A DNA stretch of 64,000 nucleotides from Streptomyces natalensis ATCC 27448 (GCF_000935125.1 NZ_JRKI01000026.1:372001-436000); one strand, 5' to 3'. Shown: positions 44,667-55,397, numbered from the stretch's first letter. Made by a program: numbers and translations. Notes: generated by a model from the letters alone, not told the origin.

Positions 44667-44801
44667 ATGTACGCAGCTTTCGGGACAGCCGCATGGCGGC
44701 GCCGTGGCTGCCTGCTGCTGTGCGCGAACCGGTCGGTCGATCTGCTGCGCGTCAATAGCGCTCTGTGTACCGGCGCCTGCCGTGCCTTCCGCCGAGGCTG
44801 A
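44667..44801 (+). CDS. Cysteine-containing leader peptide
   Basis: A 44-codon frame whose second half reads SVDLLRVNSALCTGACR, matching the actinobacterial sulfur-gene leader-peptide pattern (R/H)xVDLxRVxSAxC. It has four Cys codons in all. It lies between the riboswitch and the ABC genes. Ribosome stalling at Cys codons under low cysteinyl-tRNA is the known logic for such peptides. The true start is uncertain because the ribosome site is weak, and the N-terminal half is not conserved in character. Confidence 0.65.
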   Translation: MYAAFGTAAWRRRGCLLLCANRSVDLLRVNSALCTGACRAFRRG

Positions 44802-44974
44802 GGGCTGACGGTCTTCTGAATCTCTGACGCCACCGCTGTCGCGGTGTGCGTCCTCCTTGCCCAAACCCCGTTCCGCGCGTCCCCGTGCGCATCGTCACGC
44901 AGAGCCCCGTCGGCCCGGCGCCGTGCCGTTGCGGCATCCGTGGTCCGGGCTGTCCGAATTCGCTGGAGTCCTCC

Positions 44975-46024
44975 ATGAGTGAACCCCCTGGCGCTGCGGT
45001 ACCTCTCGCCTCAGCGCCCCCTGCCGAGGAGCCCCCCGGCCCCTCCTCCCCGCCTCGTACCGCACGTCCTGCCGAGGCCGAACGGCCGGGCGACGGCACC
45101 GCACCGCGGCCGCCGGCGGCGCAGCGGGTGTTGCCGCTGCACAGGCCAGGCCGCTGGATCGCCACGGCGATCGTGCTGGTGCTGGTCGCCCAGATCGCCC
45201 ATGGACTGGTGACCAACCCCTTCTATCAGTGGGACCGGTTCCGGTACTGGTTCCTGCGCCCGGCGATCCTCGATGGCCTGCTCATCACCCTCAAGGTGAC
45301 GGCGTACAGTGCCGTGCTCGGTCTGTTCGGCGGCATCCTGGTCGCCCTGGGCAGGCTCTCCCGGAGCCCGGTGTTGCGGGCGGTTGCCTGGACCTACACA
45401 TGGCTGTTCCGCTCGGTTCCGCTGATCGTGGTGCTGCTGTTCCTCTACAACTTCAGCGCGCTGTACAAGACGCTGAGCCTCGGGGTTCCGTTCGGGCCCG
45501 CCTTCTTGACCTTCGACGAGTCCCGGCTCGCCACCGACATCGTCGTGGCGGTCGTCGGACTCACCCTCAATGAGGCGGCGTACGCGTCCGAGGTGGTGCG
45601 GAGCGGCATCCTCGCGGTCGACCATGGGCAGCACGAGGCGGCGTTGGCGCTGGGCCTGCCGAAGAGCTACCAGTTCACGAAGATCGTCTTTCCGCAGGCC
45701 CTGCGCTCCATCACCCCGAACTACGTGAATCTGCTGATCAATCTGATCAAGAGCACCTCGCTCGTCTTCTACGTGTCGCTGCTCGATCTGTTCGGCTCGG
45801 CGCAGAGCATGGGCAGCACCTACCCGGGTGACATCGTCCCGCTGCTGCTCGTCGCGACCGTCTGGTACCTGATCCTCACGAGTGCGGTCTCCGTCGTCCA
45901 GTTCTACGTCGAGCGGTACTTCGCCAGGGGCGCGACGCGCACCCTTCCGCCGACGCCGTTGCAGAAGGTGCGGGCAGGTCTGCGTGATCTGCGTGCCCGA
46001 GCCCGGAGGGAGGCCGCGATATGA
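44975..46024 (+). CDS. Polar amino acid-type ABC transporter permease
   Basis: A 349-residue HisMQ/GlnP-family permease. A Pro/Glu-rich cytoplasmic N-terminus (about 60 residues) precedes five or six helices (AILDGLLITLKVTAYSAVLGLFGG; LFRSVPLIVVLLFLYNF). The coupling loop is EVVRSGILAVDHGQHEAALALGLPKSYQF. The ATG follows CTGGAG. Its stop overlaps the ATPase start (ATGA). One permease gene suggests a homodimeric channel. Imports an amino-acid-like sulfur compound, judged by the riboswitch and neighbours. Confidence 0.92.
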   Translation: MSEPPGAAVPLASAPPAEEPPGPSSPPRTARPAEAERPGDGTAPRPPAAQRVLPLHRPGRWIATAIVLVLVAQIAHGLVTNPFYQWDRFRYWFLRPAILDGLLITLKVTAYSAVLGLFGGILVALGRLSRSPVLRAVAWTYTWLFRSVPLIVVLLFLYNFSALYKTLSLGVPFGPAFLTFDESRLATDIVVAVVGLTLNEAAYASEVVRSGILAVDHGQHEAALALGLPKSYQFTKIVFPQALRSITPNYVNLLINLIKSTSLVFYVSLLDLFGSAQSMGSTYPGDIVPLLLVATVWYLILTSAVSVVQFYVERYFARGATRTLPPTPLQKVRAGLRDLRARARREAAI

Positions 46025-46821
46025 CCACCGAGACCACCGAGACCGGGACCACCGAGATACGACCGGCCGCGGTCCAGGTCCACGACGTGCACAAGTGGTA
46101 CGGCGCCCACCAGGTTCTGGACGGCGTCGAGTTGACCGTATGGCCCGGCGAGGTCACCGTGATCCTCGGGCCGTCCGGGTCCGGCAAGTCCACCTTGCTG
46201 CGGGTGATCAACCACCTGGAGAAGCCGGAGGTCGGGTACGTCAGCGTGAACGGTGAGCCGATCGGCGTACGCCGGCACGGCGAGAGGCTCAAGGAGCTGA
46301 GCGAACGGGTCATCCTGGGCCAGCGCAGCCGGATCGGCTTCGTCTTCCAGAACTTCAACCTCTTCCCGCACCTGACCGCGCTGGACAACGTGGCCGCCGC
46401 TCCCGTGGCCACCGGGAAGCTGGCCAAGCCCAAGGCCCAGGAGCTGGCCCGCGAACTGCTCGGTCGGGTGGGTCTGGCCGACAAGGTCGGCGCCTATCCG
46501 CGGCAGCTGTCCGGCGGCCAGCAGCAGCGGGTGGCCATCGCCCGCGCCCTCGCCCTGCGACCGGGGGTCATCCTCTTCGACGAACCCACCTCCGCACTCG
46601 ATCCCGAACTGGTCGGCGATGTATTGGCCGTCATCAAGGACCTGGCCACCAGCGGCACCACCCTCATCATCGTCACCCACGAGATCGGCTTCGCCCGTGA
46701 GGTGGCCGACCGGATCGTCTTCATCGATGGGGGCCGGATCGTCGAACAGGGTCCCCCCACCGAGTTGTTGGATCACCCGAAACACGAGCGGACCAGGGAC
46801 TTCCTGAGCAAGGTGCTCTGA
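46021..46821 (+). CDS. Amino acid ABC transporter ATP-binding protein
   Basis: A 266-residue GlnQ-type ATPase: Walker A GPSGSGKST, Q-loop FVFQNFNLFPHLTALDNV, signature LSGGQQQRVAIARAL, Walker B VILFDEPTSALDPE and H-loop VTHEIGFAREV. It has a Thr/Glu-rich N-terminal tag (TTETTETGTTE). It overlaps the permease by 4 nt. It energises import through the preceding permease and the lipoprotein downstream. Confidence 0.96.
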   Translation: MTTETTETGTTEIRPAAVQVHDVHKWYGAHQVLDGVELTVWPGEVTVILGPSGSGKSTLLRVINHLEKPEVGYVSVNGEPIGVRRHGERLKELSERVILGQRSRIGFVFQNFNLFPHLTALDNVAAAPVATGKLAKPKAQELARELLGRVGLADKVGAYPRQLSGGQQQRVAIARALALRPGVILFDEPTSALDPELVGDVLAVIKDLATSGTTLIIVTHEIGFAREVADRIVFIDGGRIVEQGPPTELLDHPKHERTRDFLSKVL

Positions 46822-46954
46822 CCTCGCCGTCCGTCCCACTGCCCGCGGCCCGTCCGGGCTCGCGTCCCCCACACACCACCGAAGAACACCTCCCCCACAC
46901 CGCCGAAGAACAAGCAACGCGCCCTCACCACCACTCACCGAAGCAAGGACAGCT

Positions 46955-47980
46955 ATGCGCACCCTCAAACTCCGCAGCAGCCTCTTCCGCGGCCTCTCCC
47001 TCGGCACCGCCGTCGCTACCCTCGCCACTGGCCTCGCCGCCTGCGGGGGCAACAGCGAAGCGGCCGGCAAGTCCGACAGCAAGGTGCCCGGGACGGTCAC
47101 CGTGGGGGCCCATTCCAACGGGGCCGCCAAGGAGACCGCGCTCAAGGTGTCCGAGGTCAAGTCCATCAGCGCCGAACTGCCGAAGCCGATTGCCAAGAAG
47201 GGCAAGCTGGCCATCGGCGTCGGTGCCCTGCCCACCGGTTCCGTGCCACTGAACTTCATTGGCGACGACCAGAAGACGCTCACCGGATCCGAGCCCGACT
47301 TCGGCCGACTGGTGGCCGCCGTCCTCGGCCTCAAGCCCGAGGTGAAGAACCTCACCTGGGAGAACCTGTTCGTCGGCATCGACAGCGGCAAGGTCGACGC
47401 GGCCTTCGCCAACGTCACCGACACCGAGGAGCGCAAGAAGAAGTACGAGTTCGCCACCTACCGGCAGGACAACCTGGGGTTCGAGGTGCCCAAGAAGAGC
47501 ACCTGGACCTTCGACGGCGACTACCAGAGCCTGGCCGGCAAGACGGTCGCGGTGAGCCGGGGCACCAACCAGGAGAAGGTCCTGCTGGAGTGGAAGGCGA
47601 AGCTGAAGAAGCAGGGCAAGGACCTCACCGTCAAGTACTACCCGGACAACAACAGCGTCTACCTGGCGCTGAACAGCGGGAAGATCGACGCCTACTTCGG
47701 CCCCAATCCCAGCATCGCCTACCACACAACCCACACGGCGAGTGGCCCCAACGCGACCCGTAGCGCCGGCAAGTTCTCCGGCGCGGGCGCAAAGCTCCAG
47801 GGGCTGATCGCAGCGACCTCGAAGAAGGACAGCGGGCTGGCCAAGCCGGTCTCCGAGGCGATCAACTACCTGATCAGGAACGGTCAGTACGCCAAGTGGC
47901 TGGCGGCCTGGAACCTCTCCAACGAGGCCGTCAGCACCTCCAAGGTCAACCCGCCCGGCCTGCCGCTCGACAACTCCTGA
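46955..47980 (+). CDS. Amino acid ABC transporter substrate-binding lipoprotein
   Basis: A 341-residue family-3 binding protein. The lipobox GLAACGG places the lipid Cys at residue 30. The fold has the GSEPDFGRLVAAVLG ligand loop, FANVTDTEERKKKYEFATY and VAVSRGTNQEKVLL hinge segments. The usual aspartate/arginine pattern for free alpha-amino acids is only partly visible, fitting a modified substrate. It is preceded by a 133-bp gap with two imperfect copies of a CACCGCCGAAGAACA-like unit and followed by a hairpin. Confidence 0.93.
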   Translation: MRTLKLRSSLFRGLSLGTAVATLATGLAACGGNSEAAGKSDSKVPGTVTVGAHSNGAAKETALKVSEVKSISAELPKPIAKKGKLAIGVGALPTGSVPLNFIGDDQKTLTGSEPDFGRLVAAVLGLKPEVKNLTWENLFVGIDSGKVDAAFANVTDTEERKKKYEFATYRQDNLGFEVPKKSTWTFDGDYQSLAGKTVAVSRGTNQEKVLLEWKAKLKKQGKDLTVKYYPDNNSVYLALNSGKIDAYFGPNPSIAYHTTHTASGPNATRSAGKFSGAGAKLQGLIAATSKKDSGLAKPVSEAINYLIRNGQYAKWLAAWNLSNEAVSTSKVNPPGLPLDNS

Positions 47981-48000
47981 TCAACGCTCATAGGGCAGCC

Positions 48001-48035
48001 GCCCGGGACTCCGGCGCCACGCCGGAGTCCCGGGC
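48001..48035 (+). terminator. Hairpin after the binding-protein gene
   Basis: A 15-bp perfect stem (GCCCGGGACTCCGGC and complement) with a 5-nt loop. It may end or attenuate transcription before the acetyltransferase gene, leaving the binding protein more abundant. Confidence 0.75.
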
Positions 48036-48071
48036 ACACCAACCCACCATGTCCGAAGGAATTCCACGTTG

Positions 48072-48833
48072 ATGCCGCGGAGCGTTCCCACCGCCATCTC
48101 CACCAGCTCTTCCCTTCCTCCCACGCAGAGTCCGGCCGAACCCCACCTCCTGGACAACGCCGTCTGGGCCGCGCTGACCGGCCCGCACGCCCGGTTCGCC
48201 GAGCGCGTCGGCCGCGCCGCCCGCTATCCCCTGGATGTCTGCCCCTTCACCGCCCTCGCCGACCCGGCCGACCCGGGGGCCTGGGACGACCTGGCCGAGC
48301 TGGTCGGCCCGGACACCGTCACCCCCGTCACGGGAGTGCGGGCCGTCCCCGACGGATGGGAAATCGTGGAGCGAGGGCAGGGCGTTCAACTGGTCGACAC
48401 CGGGCTACGCGCCGAACCCGCACCCGAAGCGGTGCGGCTCGGGCTCGACGACATCCCCGAGATCCTGGACCTGGTCGCCCTGACCAAACCGGGCCCCTTC
48501 CTGCCCCGCACCGTCGAACTCGGCGTCTACCTCGGCATCCGGCACCGCGGACGGCTCATCGCCATGGCCGGGGAACGCGTGCATCCGCCGGGCTGGACGG
48601 AGATCAGCGCCGTCTGCACCCACCCGGCACACCGTGGGCAGGGCCTGGCCACGCGGCTGGTCCGGGCGGTGGCAGCCGGGATCAGGGAACGCGGGGAGAT
48701 CCCCTTCCTCCATGCACTCGCCGGCAACACCACCGCCATTCGCCTCTACGAGTCCATCGGCTTCACCCTGCGCCGCCGTACGAACTTCGTGCTGGTGCGC
48801 ACCCCTGGCCGTCATCCGGCACCGACGCCTTGA
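48072..48833 (+). CDS. GNAT-family N-acetyltransferase
   Basis: A 253-residue FR47-like acetyltransferase. The acetyl-CoA loop is AHRGQGLATRLVRAVAAGI, followed by FLHALAGNTTAIRLYESIGFTLRR. The N-terminal half is a divergent GNAT-like lobe. Start: ATG at 48072 or TTG at 48069, behind GAAGGA. In Bacillus sulfur-scavenging operons a GNAT enzyme acetylates S-modified cysteines before oxidative cleavage, and the same role is inferred here from its place between an amino-acid importer and monooxygenases. Confidence 0.9.
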   Translation: MPRSVPTAISTSSSLPPTQSPAEPHLLDNAVWAALTGPHARFAERVGRAARYPLDVCPFTALADPADPGAWDDLAELVGPDTVTPVTGVRAVPDGWEIVERGQGVQLVDTGLRAEPAPEAVRLGLDDIPEILDLVALTKPGPFLPRTVELGVYLGIRHRGRLIAMAGERVHPPGWTEISAVCTHPAHRGQGLATRLVRAVAAGIRERGEIPFLHALAGNTTAIRLYESIGFTLRRRTNFVLVRTPGRHPAPTP

Positions 48834-48882
48834 TCAGGCAGTCGCACTGCGCGACCACGCCCAGCCCCCGAAGGGACCCGAC

Positions 48883-49419
48883 ATGATCGCCTCCGAGAAC
48901 CGCCCCGCCCGGTCCTCCGCGGCCGTTGCCGCCGATGACATACTCCGCCGCACCCTGCGGCACCACGCAGCCGGAGTAACGGTGATCACCGTCCCGGGCC
49001 CGGCCGGCTTCACAGCCACCTCTTTCACCTCCGTATCCCTGCGGCCGGCTCTCGTGTCCTTCTACCTGGGCCTTGGCGCATCAACCGCGCCTGCGGTCCG
49101 GGAAGCCGACCGGTTCGCCGTCCACATTCTCGGCACCCAGAACGCCGAAGTGGCACGGCAGTTCGCGCGCAGCGGCGTCGACCGGTTCCAGGGCATCGCC
49201 TGGACCGAGCACGAGGACGCCCTGCCCGTACTCGACGACGTTCCCGCCTGGCTCACCGCCCGGGTGACGTTGCGCCAGCCCATCGGCGACCACCTGCTGG
49301 TCGTGGGCGAGGTCGAGGCCGGTGCGGCGCATCAGGACGCGACGGCACTGGTGCATCACGACGGGGCGTTCGCCGCGGCCCATGCACTGCCCCCACAACC
49401 GATCCGTCGTGCTTCATGA
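48883..49419 (+). CDS. Flavin reductase (FMN-binding split barrel)
   Basis: A 178-residue HpaC/SsuE-like reductase that supplies reduced FMN to two-component monooxygenases. Motifs: RRTLRHHAAGVTVITV, GFTATSFTSVSLRPALVSFYL, and DHLLVVGEVEAG. The ATG follows AAGGGA. It is immediately upstream of luciferase-like monooxygenases that need FMNH2. Confidence 0.93.
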   Translation: MIASENRPARSSAAVAADDILRRTLRHHAAGVTVITVPGPAGFTATSFTSVSLRPALVSFYLGLGASTAPAVREADRFAVHILGTQNAEVARQFARSGVDRFQGIAWTEHEDALPVLDDVPAWLTARVTLRQPIGDHLLVVGEVEAGAAHQDATALVHHDGAFAAAHALPPQPIRRAS

Positions 49420-49480
49420 CGATCACGACGAGATGAGCCAACTCCCGGTACGTACGCTCCCTCAGGAAGGCGCCCCCATC

Positions 49481-50728
49481 GTGTCCTCATCGCTCTCTTC
49501 GCTGTCCTCTTCGCCCCGTTCATCCGCTCCGCTGCACCTGGCCGTCGCGCTCGACGGCGCGGGCTGGCACCCTGCCGCATGGCGCGAGGCGGTGGCCAGG
49601 CCCCGGGATCTGCTCACTGCCGGCTACTGGGCCGACCTCGTCGCCGAGGCCGAACGCGGCCTGCTCGACTTCGTGACGATCGAGGACTCGCTCGGATTCC
49701 AGTCCTCGCACCTCCTGGAGCCGGAGGGGCGCACCGACCAGGTCCGTGGACGGCTGGACGCCGTCCTCATCGCCGCCCGCGTCGCCCCGCTGACCAGGCA
49801 CATCGGACTCGTGCCGACCGTGGTGGCCACCCACACCGAGCCGTTCCACATCTCCAAGGCCATCGCCACGCTCGACTACGTGAGCGCGGGTCGCGCGGGC
49901 CTCCGCGTGCAGGTGACGCGGCACCCGAACGAGGCCGAGCACTTCGGACGCCGTACGTTCCCCCGCTTCGCCCTCGGGGACCTGCACGGCCCGCCTGCAC
50001 GGGAACTGACGGCCGGCCTCCTCGACGAGGCAGCCGACTACGTCGAAGTCGTGCGTCGGCTGTGGGACAGCTGGGAGGACGACGCGGAGATCCGGGATGT
50101 CGCCACCGGTCGCTTCATCGACCGCGACAAGGTGCACTACATCGACTTCGAGGGCAAGCACTTCAGCGTCAAGGGCCCCTCCATCACACCCCGGCCGCCG
50201 CAGGGCCAGCCCCTGGTGAGCGCGCTCGCACACGAGGAAGCGACCGGCGCCCCGTTCCGGCTGGTCGCCCGCTCCACCGACGTCGGGTACGTCACGCCGC
50301 GCGACATCGGGCAGGCGCGCGCCGTCGTCGCCGCGGTGCGGTCCGAGCAGGAGGCGGCAGGGCGTGCGGAGGAGCCTCTGCACCTGTTCGGAGACCTGGT
50401 GGTGTTCCTGGACGACACTCCGGCCGCGGCGGAGGACCGCCGGGACCGCCTCGACGCCCTCGCGGGAAACGCGTACACCAGCGACGCCCGTATCTTTACC
50501 GGCACGCCCGCCCAACTCGCCGATCTGCTGCTGGAGTTGCGGGAGGCCGGACTGTCCGGCTTCCGGCTGCGCCCCGCCGTCCTCGGACACGACCTTCCCG
50601 CGATCACCCGAGGGCTGGTGCCCGAACTCCAGCGCCGAGGCTCTTTCCGGAACTCCTACGAAACCGACACCCTCCGCGGGCTGCTCGGGCTCGCCCGCCC
50701 CACCAGCCGCTACGCCGCCACTGCCTGA
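49481..50728 (+). CDS. Luciferase-like FMN-dependent monooxygenase 1
   Basis: A 415-residue LLM-class protein with an (alpha/beta)8 barrel: LHLAVALDGAGWHPAAWRE, FVTIEDSLGFQSS, RHIGLVPTVVATHTEPFHISKAIATLDYVSAGR, and VTRHPNEAEHFGRR. This resembles NtaA/SnaA-type oxygenases. The GTG at 49481 is chosen for AGGAAGG 11 nt upstream; ATG 49433 lacks such a site. Ser-rich residues follow the start. It probably oxidises an organosulfur substrate using FMNH2 from the adjacent reductase; the substrate is unknown. Confidence 0.9.
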   Translation: MSSSLSSLSSSPRSSAPLHLAVALDGAGWHPAAWREAVARPRDLLTAGYWADLVAEAERGLLDFVTIEDSLGFQSSHLLEPEGRTDQVRGRLDAVLIAARVAPLTRHIGLVPTVVATHTEPFHISKAIATLDYVSAGRAGLRVQVTRHPNEAEHFGRRTFPRFALGDLHGPPARELTAGLLDEAADYVEVVRRLWDSWEDDAEIRDVATGRFIDRDKVHYIDFEGKHFSVKGPSITPRPPQGQPLVSALAHEEATGAPFRLVARSTDVGYVTPRDIGQARAVVAAVRSEQEAAGRAEEPLHLFGDLVVFLDDTPAAAEDRRDRLDALAGNAYTSDARIFTGTPAQLADLLLELREAGLSGFRLRPAVLGHDLPAITRGLVPELQRRGSFRNSYETDTLRGLLGLARPTSRYAATA

Positions 50729-50748
50729 GCCGGAAGGACCGCACCGAC

Positions 50749-52125
50749 ATGAGCAAGCAACTGAAGCAGATCCATCTGGCCGCGCACTTCCCGGGCGTCA
50801 ACAACACCACCGTGTGGAGTGCCCCCGAGGCCGGCAGCCACATCGAGTTCAGCTCCTTCGCGCACTTCGCGCGGACCGCCGAACGAGCCAAGTTCGACTT
50901 CCTGTTCCTCGCCGAGGGGCTGAGATTGCGTGAGCAGGGCGGAAGGATCTACGACCTCGACGTCGTGGGACGGCCCGACACCTTCACCGTCCTCACCGCG
51001 CTCGCAGCCGTCACCGAACATCTCGGCCTGACCGGCACCATCAACTCCACCTTCAATGAGCCCTACGAGGTCGCCCGCCAGTTCGCCAGCCTCGATCATC
51101 TGTCGGGCGGGCGTGCCGCCTGGAACGTGGTCACTTCCTGGGACGCCTTCACCGGCGAGAACTTCCGCCGCGGTGGCTTCCTGCCACAGGAGGAGCGCTA
51201 CACCCGGGCCAAGGAGTTCCTGTCCACGGCCCACGAACTGTTCGACTCCTGGCGCGGCGACGAGGTCATCGCCGACCAGGAGACCGGAGTCTTCCTGCGC
51301 GACGCCCAGGCCGGAGCCTTCGTCCACCAGGGCGACCAGTTCGACATCAGCGGACAGTTCAACGTCCCGCGCAGCCCCCAGGGACGCCCTGTGATCTTTC
51401 AGGCCGGAGCGTCCGACGAGGGGCGCGAGTTCGCGGCCTCCAGCGCCGACGCGATCTTCAGCCGGTACAGCAAGCTCGAAGAGGGGCAGGCCTTCTACCA
51501 GGACGTCAAGGGCCGCCTCGCCCGCTACGGTCGCAGGCACGACCAGCTGCTGATCCTGCCCGCCGCGACGTTCGTCCTCGGCGACACGGACGCCGAGGCG
51601 CGAGAACTCGCCCACGAGGTACGGAGCCAGCAGGTCAGCGGCGCGACCGCGCTCAAGTACCTGGAGCACGTCTGGAACCGGGATCTGTCCGCGTACGACC
51701 CGGACGGTCCGCTGCCCGACGTCGACCCGGTCCCCGGCGAGAACACCATCGCCCTCGGCCGGGCCAGCGTGCGGCAGTTCCGTGACCCGCTGGCGGTTGC
51801 CAAGGAGTGGCGCGAGCGCGCGGAGGCGAAGAACCTCTCCATCCGCGAGCTGGTCATCGAGACCACCACCCGTCAGTCGTTCATCGGCTCCCCGGCCACC
51901 GTCGCCGAGACCATCAACGAGTTCGTCCAGGCGGACGCCTCCGACGGCTTCATCCTCGTCCCCCACATCACCCCCGGCGGCCTCGACGTCTTCGCCGACA
52001 CCGTGGTTCCGCTGCTCCAGGAGCGCGGGGTGTTCCGGACGGAGTACGAGGGGACCACCCTGCGCGACCACCTCGGTCTGGACCACCCCGACGCCGAGGC
52101 GCCGGCCGGGCGGGTGGCGTCATGA
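50749..52125 (+). CDS. Luciferase-like FMN-dependent monooxygenase 2 (NtaA/DszA family)
   Basis: A 458-residue protein of the NtaA/SnaA/DszA (SoxA) group: LKQIHLAAHFPGVNNTTVW, FDFLFLAEGLRLREQGGRIYDLD, and AAWNVVTSWDAFTGENFRRGG. Full length for the family. GGAAGGA lies 10 nt before the ATG. Family members cleave C-N or C-S bonds by monooxygenation (YtnJ/CmoJ in Bacillus S-alkylcysteine catabolism). The stop overlaps the ATG of the third monooxygenase (ATGA). Confidence 0.93.
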   Translation: MSKQLKQIHLAAHFPGVNNTTVWSAPEAGSHIEFSSFAHFARTAERAKFDFLFLAEGLRLREQGGRIYDLDVVGRPDTFTVLTALAAVTEHLGLTGTINSTFNEPYEVARQFASLDHLSGGRAAWNVVTSWDAFTGENFRRGGFLPQEERYTRAKEFLSTAHELFDSWRGDEVIADQETGVFLRDAQAGAFVHQGDQFDISGQFNVPRSPQGRPVIFQAGASDEGREFAASSADAIFSRYSKLEEGQAFYQDVKGRLARYGRRHDQLLILPAATFVLGDTDAEARELAHEVRSQQVSGATALKYLEHVWNRDLSAYDPDGPLPDVDPVPGENTIALGRASVRQFRDPLAVAKEWRERAEAKNLSIRELVIETTTRQSFIGSPATVAETINEFVQADASDGFILVPHITPGGLDVFADTVVPLLQERGVFRTEYEGTTLRDHLGLDHPDAEAPAGRVAS

Positions 52126-53247
52126 GCACCCCCCCTCGGCGTCCTCGACCTGGTCCCGATCTCGTCCGGCTCCACGGCCACCGAAGCGCTCCGCAACTCC
52201 ATCGACCTGGCCCGGCAGGCCGAGCGCTTCGGCTACGCCCGCTACTGGTTCGCCGAACACCACCTCAATCCGGGTGTGGCGGGCACCTCACCCGCCGTCA
52301 TCCTCGCGTTGACCGCCTCCGCGACGTCGACGATCCGGCTCGGCTCCGGCGCCGTACAGCTCGGTCACCGCACCGCACTGTCCACGGTCGAGGAGTTCGG
52401 CCTGATCGACGCGCTGCACCCGGGACGTTTCGACCTGGGCCTCGGACGATCCGGCGGCCGCCCGGCCGGACCGCCTGCCACCCCGCCGCCGACCGCGACC
52501 CCTGTCGTCGACGGCCGGGCCCCCAACGGGCTGCGGATCCCGGAGCGCTTCTCCTTCGCGCACCTGCTCGGCTCACCCAGGGTCGCCCTTCAGCGCAGAC
52601 TGCTCCAGCAGCCGGGCGCCGAGTCGCAGGACTACGGCGAGCAGGTGGACGACATTCTCGCGCTGCTGGCCGGCACCTACCGGTCCGCGGACGGCGTCGA
52701 GGCACACGTCGTCCCAGGCGAGGGCGCCGACGTACAGGTGTGGATTCTGGGCAGCAGCGGAGGGCAGAGCGCCGAGGTCGCCGGCCGCAACGGTCTGCGG
52801 TTCGCGGCGAACTACCACGTCAGCCCGGCCACCGTGCTGGAGGCAGCGGAAGGCTACCGGACCGCGTTCCAGCCCTCTGACGTGCTCGACAAGCCGTACG
52901 TGAGCGTCTCGGCCGATGTCGTCGTCGCCGAGGACGACGAGACCGCCCGCGAACTCGCCACCGGCTACGGCCTGTGGGTCCGCAGCATCCGCACCGCCGA
53001 GGGCGCGATCGAGTTCCCCACGCCCGAACAGGCCCGGTCCCATGTGTGGACCGACACGGACCGGGCGCTGGTCGCCGACCGCGTGGAAACCCAGTTCGTC
53101 GGCTCCCCTGCCCGCGTGGCCGACCAACTGGAACGGCTCCAGGCGGCCACCGGAGCCGACGAACTGCTCATCACCACCATCACGCACCGCCATGCCGACC
53201 GGGTGCGTTCCTACGAGCTGCTGGCCGAGGAGTGGCGGCGCAGATGA
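52122..53247 (+). pseudogene. Luciferase-like monooxygenase 3 (MsnO8-like), frameshifted at a C7 run
   Basis: The natural start is the ATG at 52122, overlapping the preceding stop. After ATG AGC ACC the sequence has seven C (52129-52135); six would give MSTPLGVLDLVPISSGSTA, the normal start of MsnO8-type proteins. As read, the frame is lost after four codons. The intact downstream frame covers DLARQAERFGYARYWFAEHH, GSGAVQLGHRTALSTVEEFG, LHPGRFDLGLGRSGG and the C-terminus. A GTG at 52276 would omit the first beta-alpha unit of the barrel. It could be inactive, slippage-controlled or a base-calling error. Confidence 0.85.
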
Positions 53248-53371
53248 GCGGGCGCCCGTGCGCGGCGGGGAAGTCGCAGATCCAGCCGCGCCATCGAAGG
53301 CGGTGACGCGAGCCCCTCCACACCTGCCGTGGCCTGACCCCCACGGTCCGTCGTTCCGCCAAGGCCCATTT

Positions 53372-53405
53372 CCAGCACCTCCTGGGGCACCCCAGGAGGT
53401 GCTGG
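53372..53405 (+). terminator. Strong hairpin ending the sulfur cluster
   Basis: CCAGCACCTCCTGGGG and its perfect complement in 34 bp, with a minimal loop, about 125 bp after the third monooxygenase. Confidence 0.8.
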
Positions 53406-53528
53406 ACCACGCCGGGGGCTGAGCTACGTGTCAGGCCGTACCGCCGCAGCCGCGGGGGCTGGTGTGGCGGACGCCGGGTTGGGCCCGGCAGCGGGGGCAT
53501 TCGGCGGCGAGCAACGGCAGAACCCGCC

Positions 53529-53723
53529 CACCTGCGCAAACGCGGCGTCAAGGTGGTCATCCCGGAGAAGAGGGACCAGGCGGCCGACCGGGCGAAGAAA
53601 GGCCGCAGGGGCGGCAGGCCCGTCGCCACACGGGACGACAAGACCCCCGAAAGCTACCTGGCCGGCCTCCACTTACGTGCCTCGATGATCTGGATCAGAG
53701 ACCTCACGCAGACCACCTCCTGA
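53529..53723 (+). pseudogene. IS5-family transposase remnant
   Basis: A 65-codon frame reads HLRKRGVKVVIPEKRDQAADR, then GRRGGRPVA, and ends ASMIWIRDL. These are the C-terminal signature pieces of IS5-type DDE transposases (VIPEKxDQ, RGGRP and a final ILIWLRDL helix). The YKGRNVVERSF block with the catalytic Glu is missing, so an internal deletion joined the ends. It contains a TTA codon. No element ends were recognised. It marks the right edge of the sulfur cluster. Confidence 0.75.
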
Positions 53724-53863
53724 TCACCACCCGATACGCGCCCTAGGGGGCCCGGCCTCCCCCCGGCGCAACGTTCGAGCAACCTGCGCCGCCCTACCCT
53801 GCGCGCAACGCCCGTCGCACGGGAGCGGCGGGCACCGCGTCGAGAGCGATTGGGAGGCCGCCC

Positions 53864-55387
<1,524 letters not shown>

Positions 55388-55397
55388 GGGCTCGCGA

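Noticed and set aside
49433..49480. ATG 49433 as start of monooxygenase 1
   Set aside because: No ribosome-binding site precedes it, while AGGAAGG is well placed for the GTG at 49481. It remains possible but less likely.
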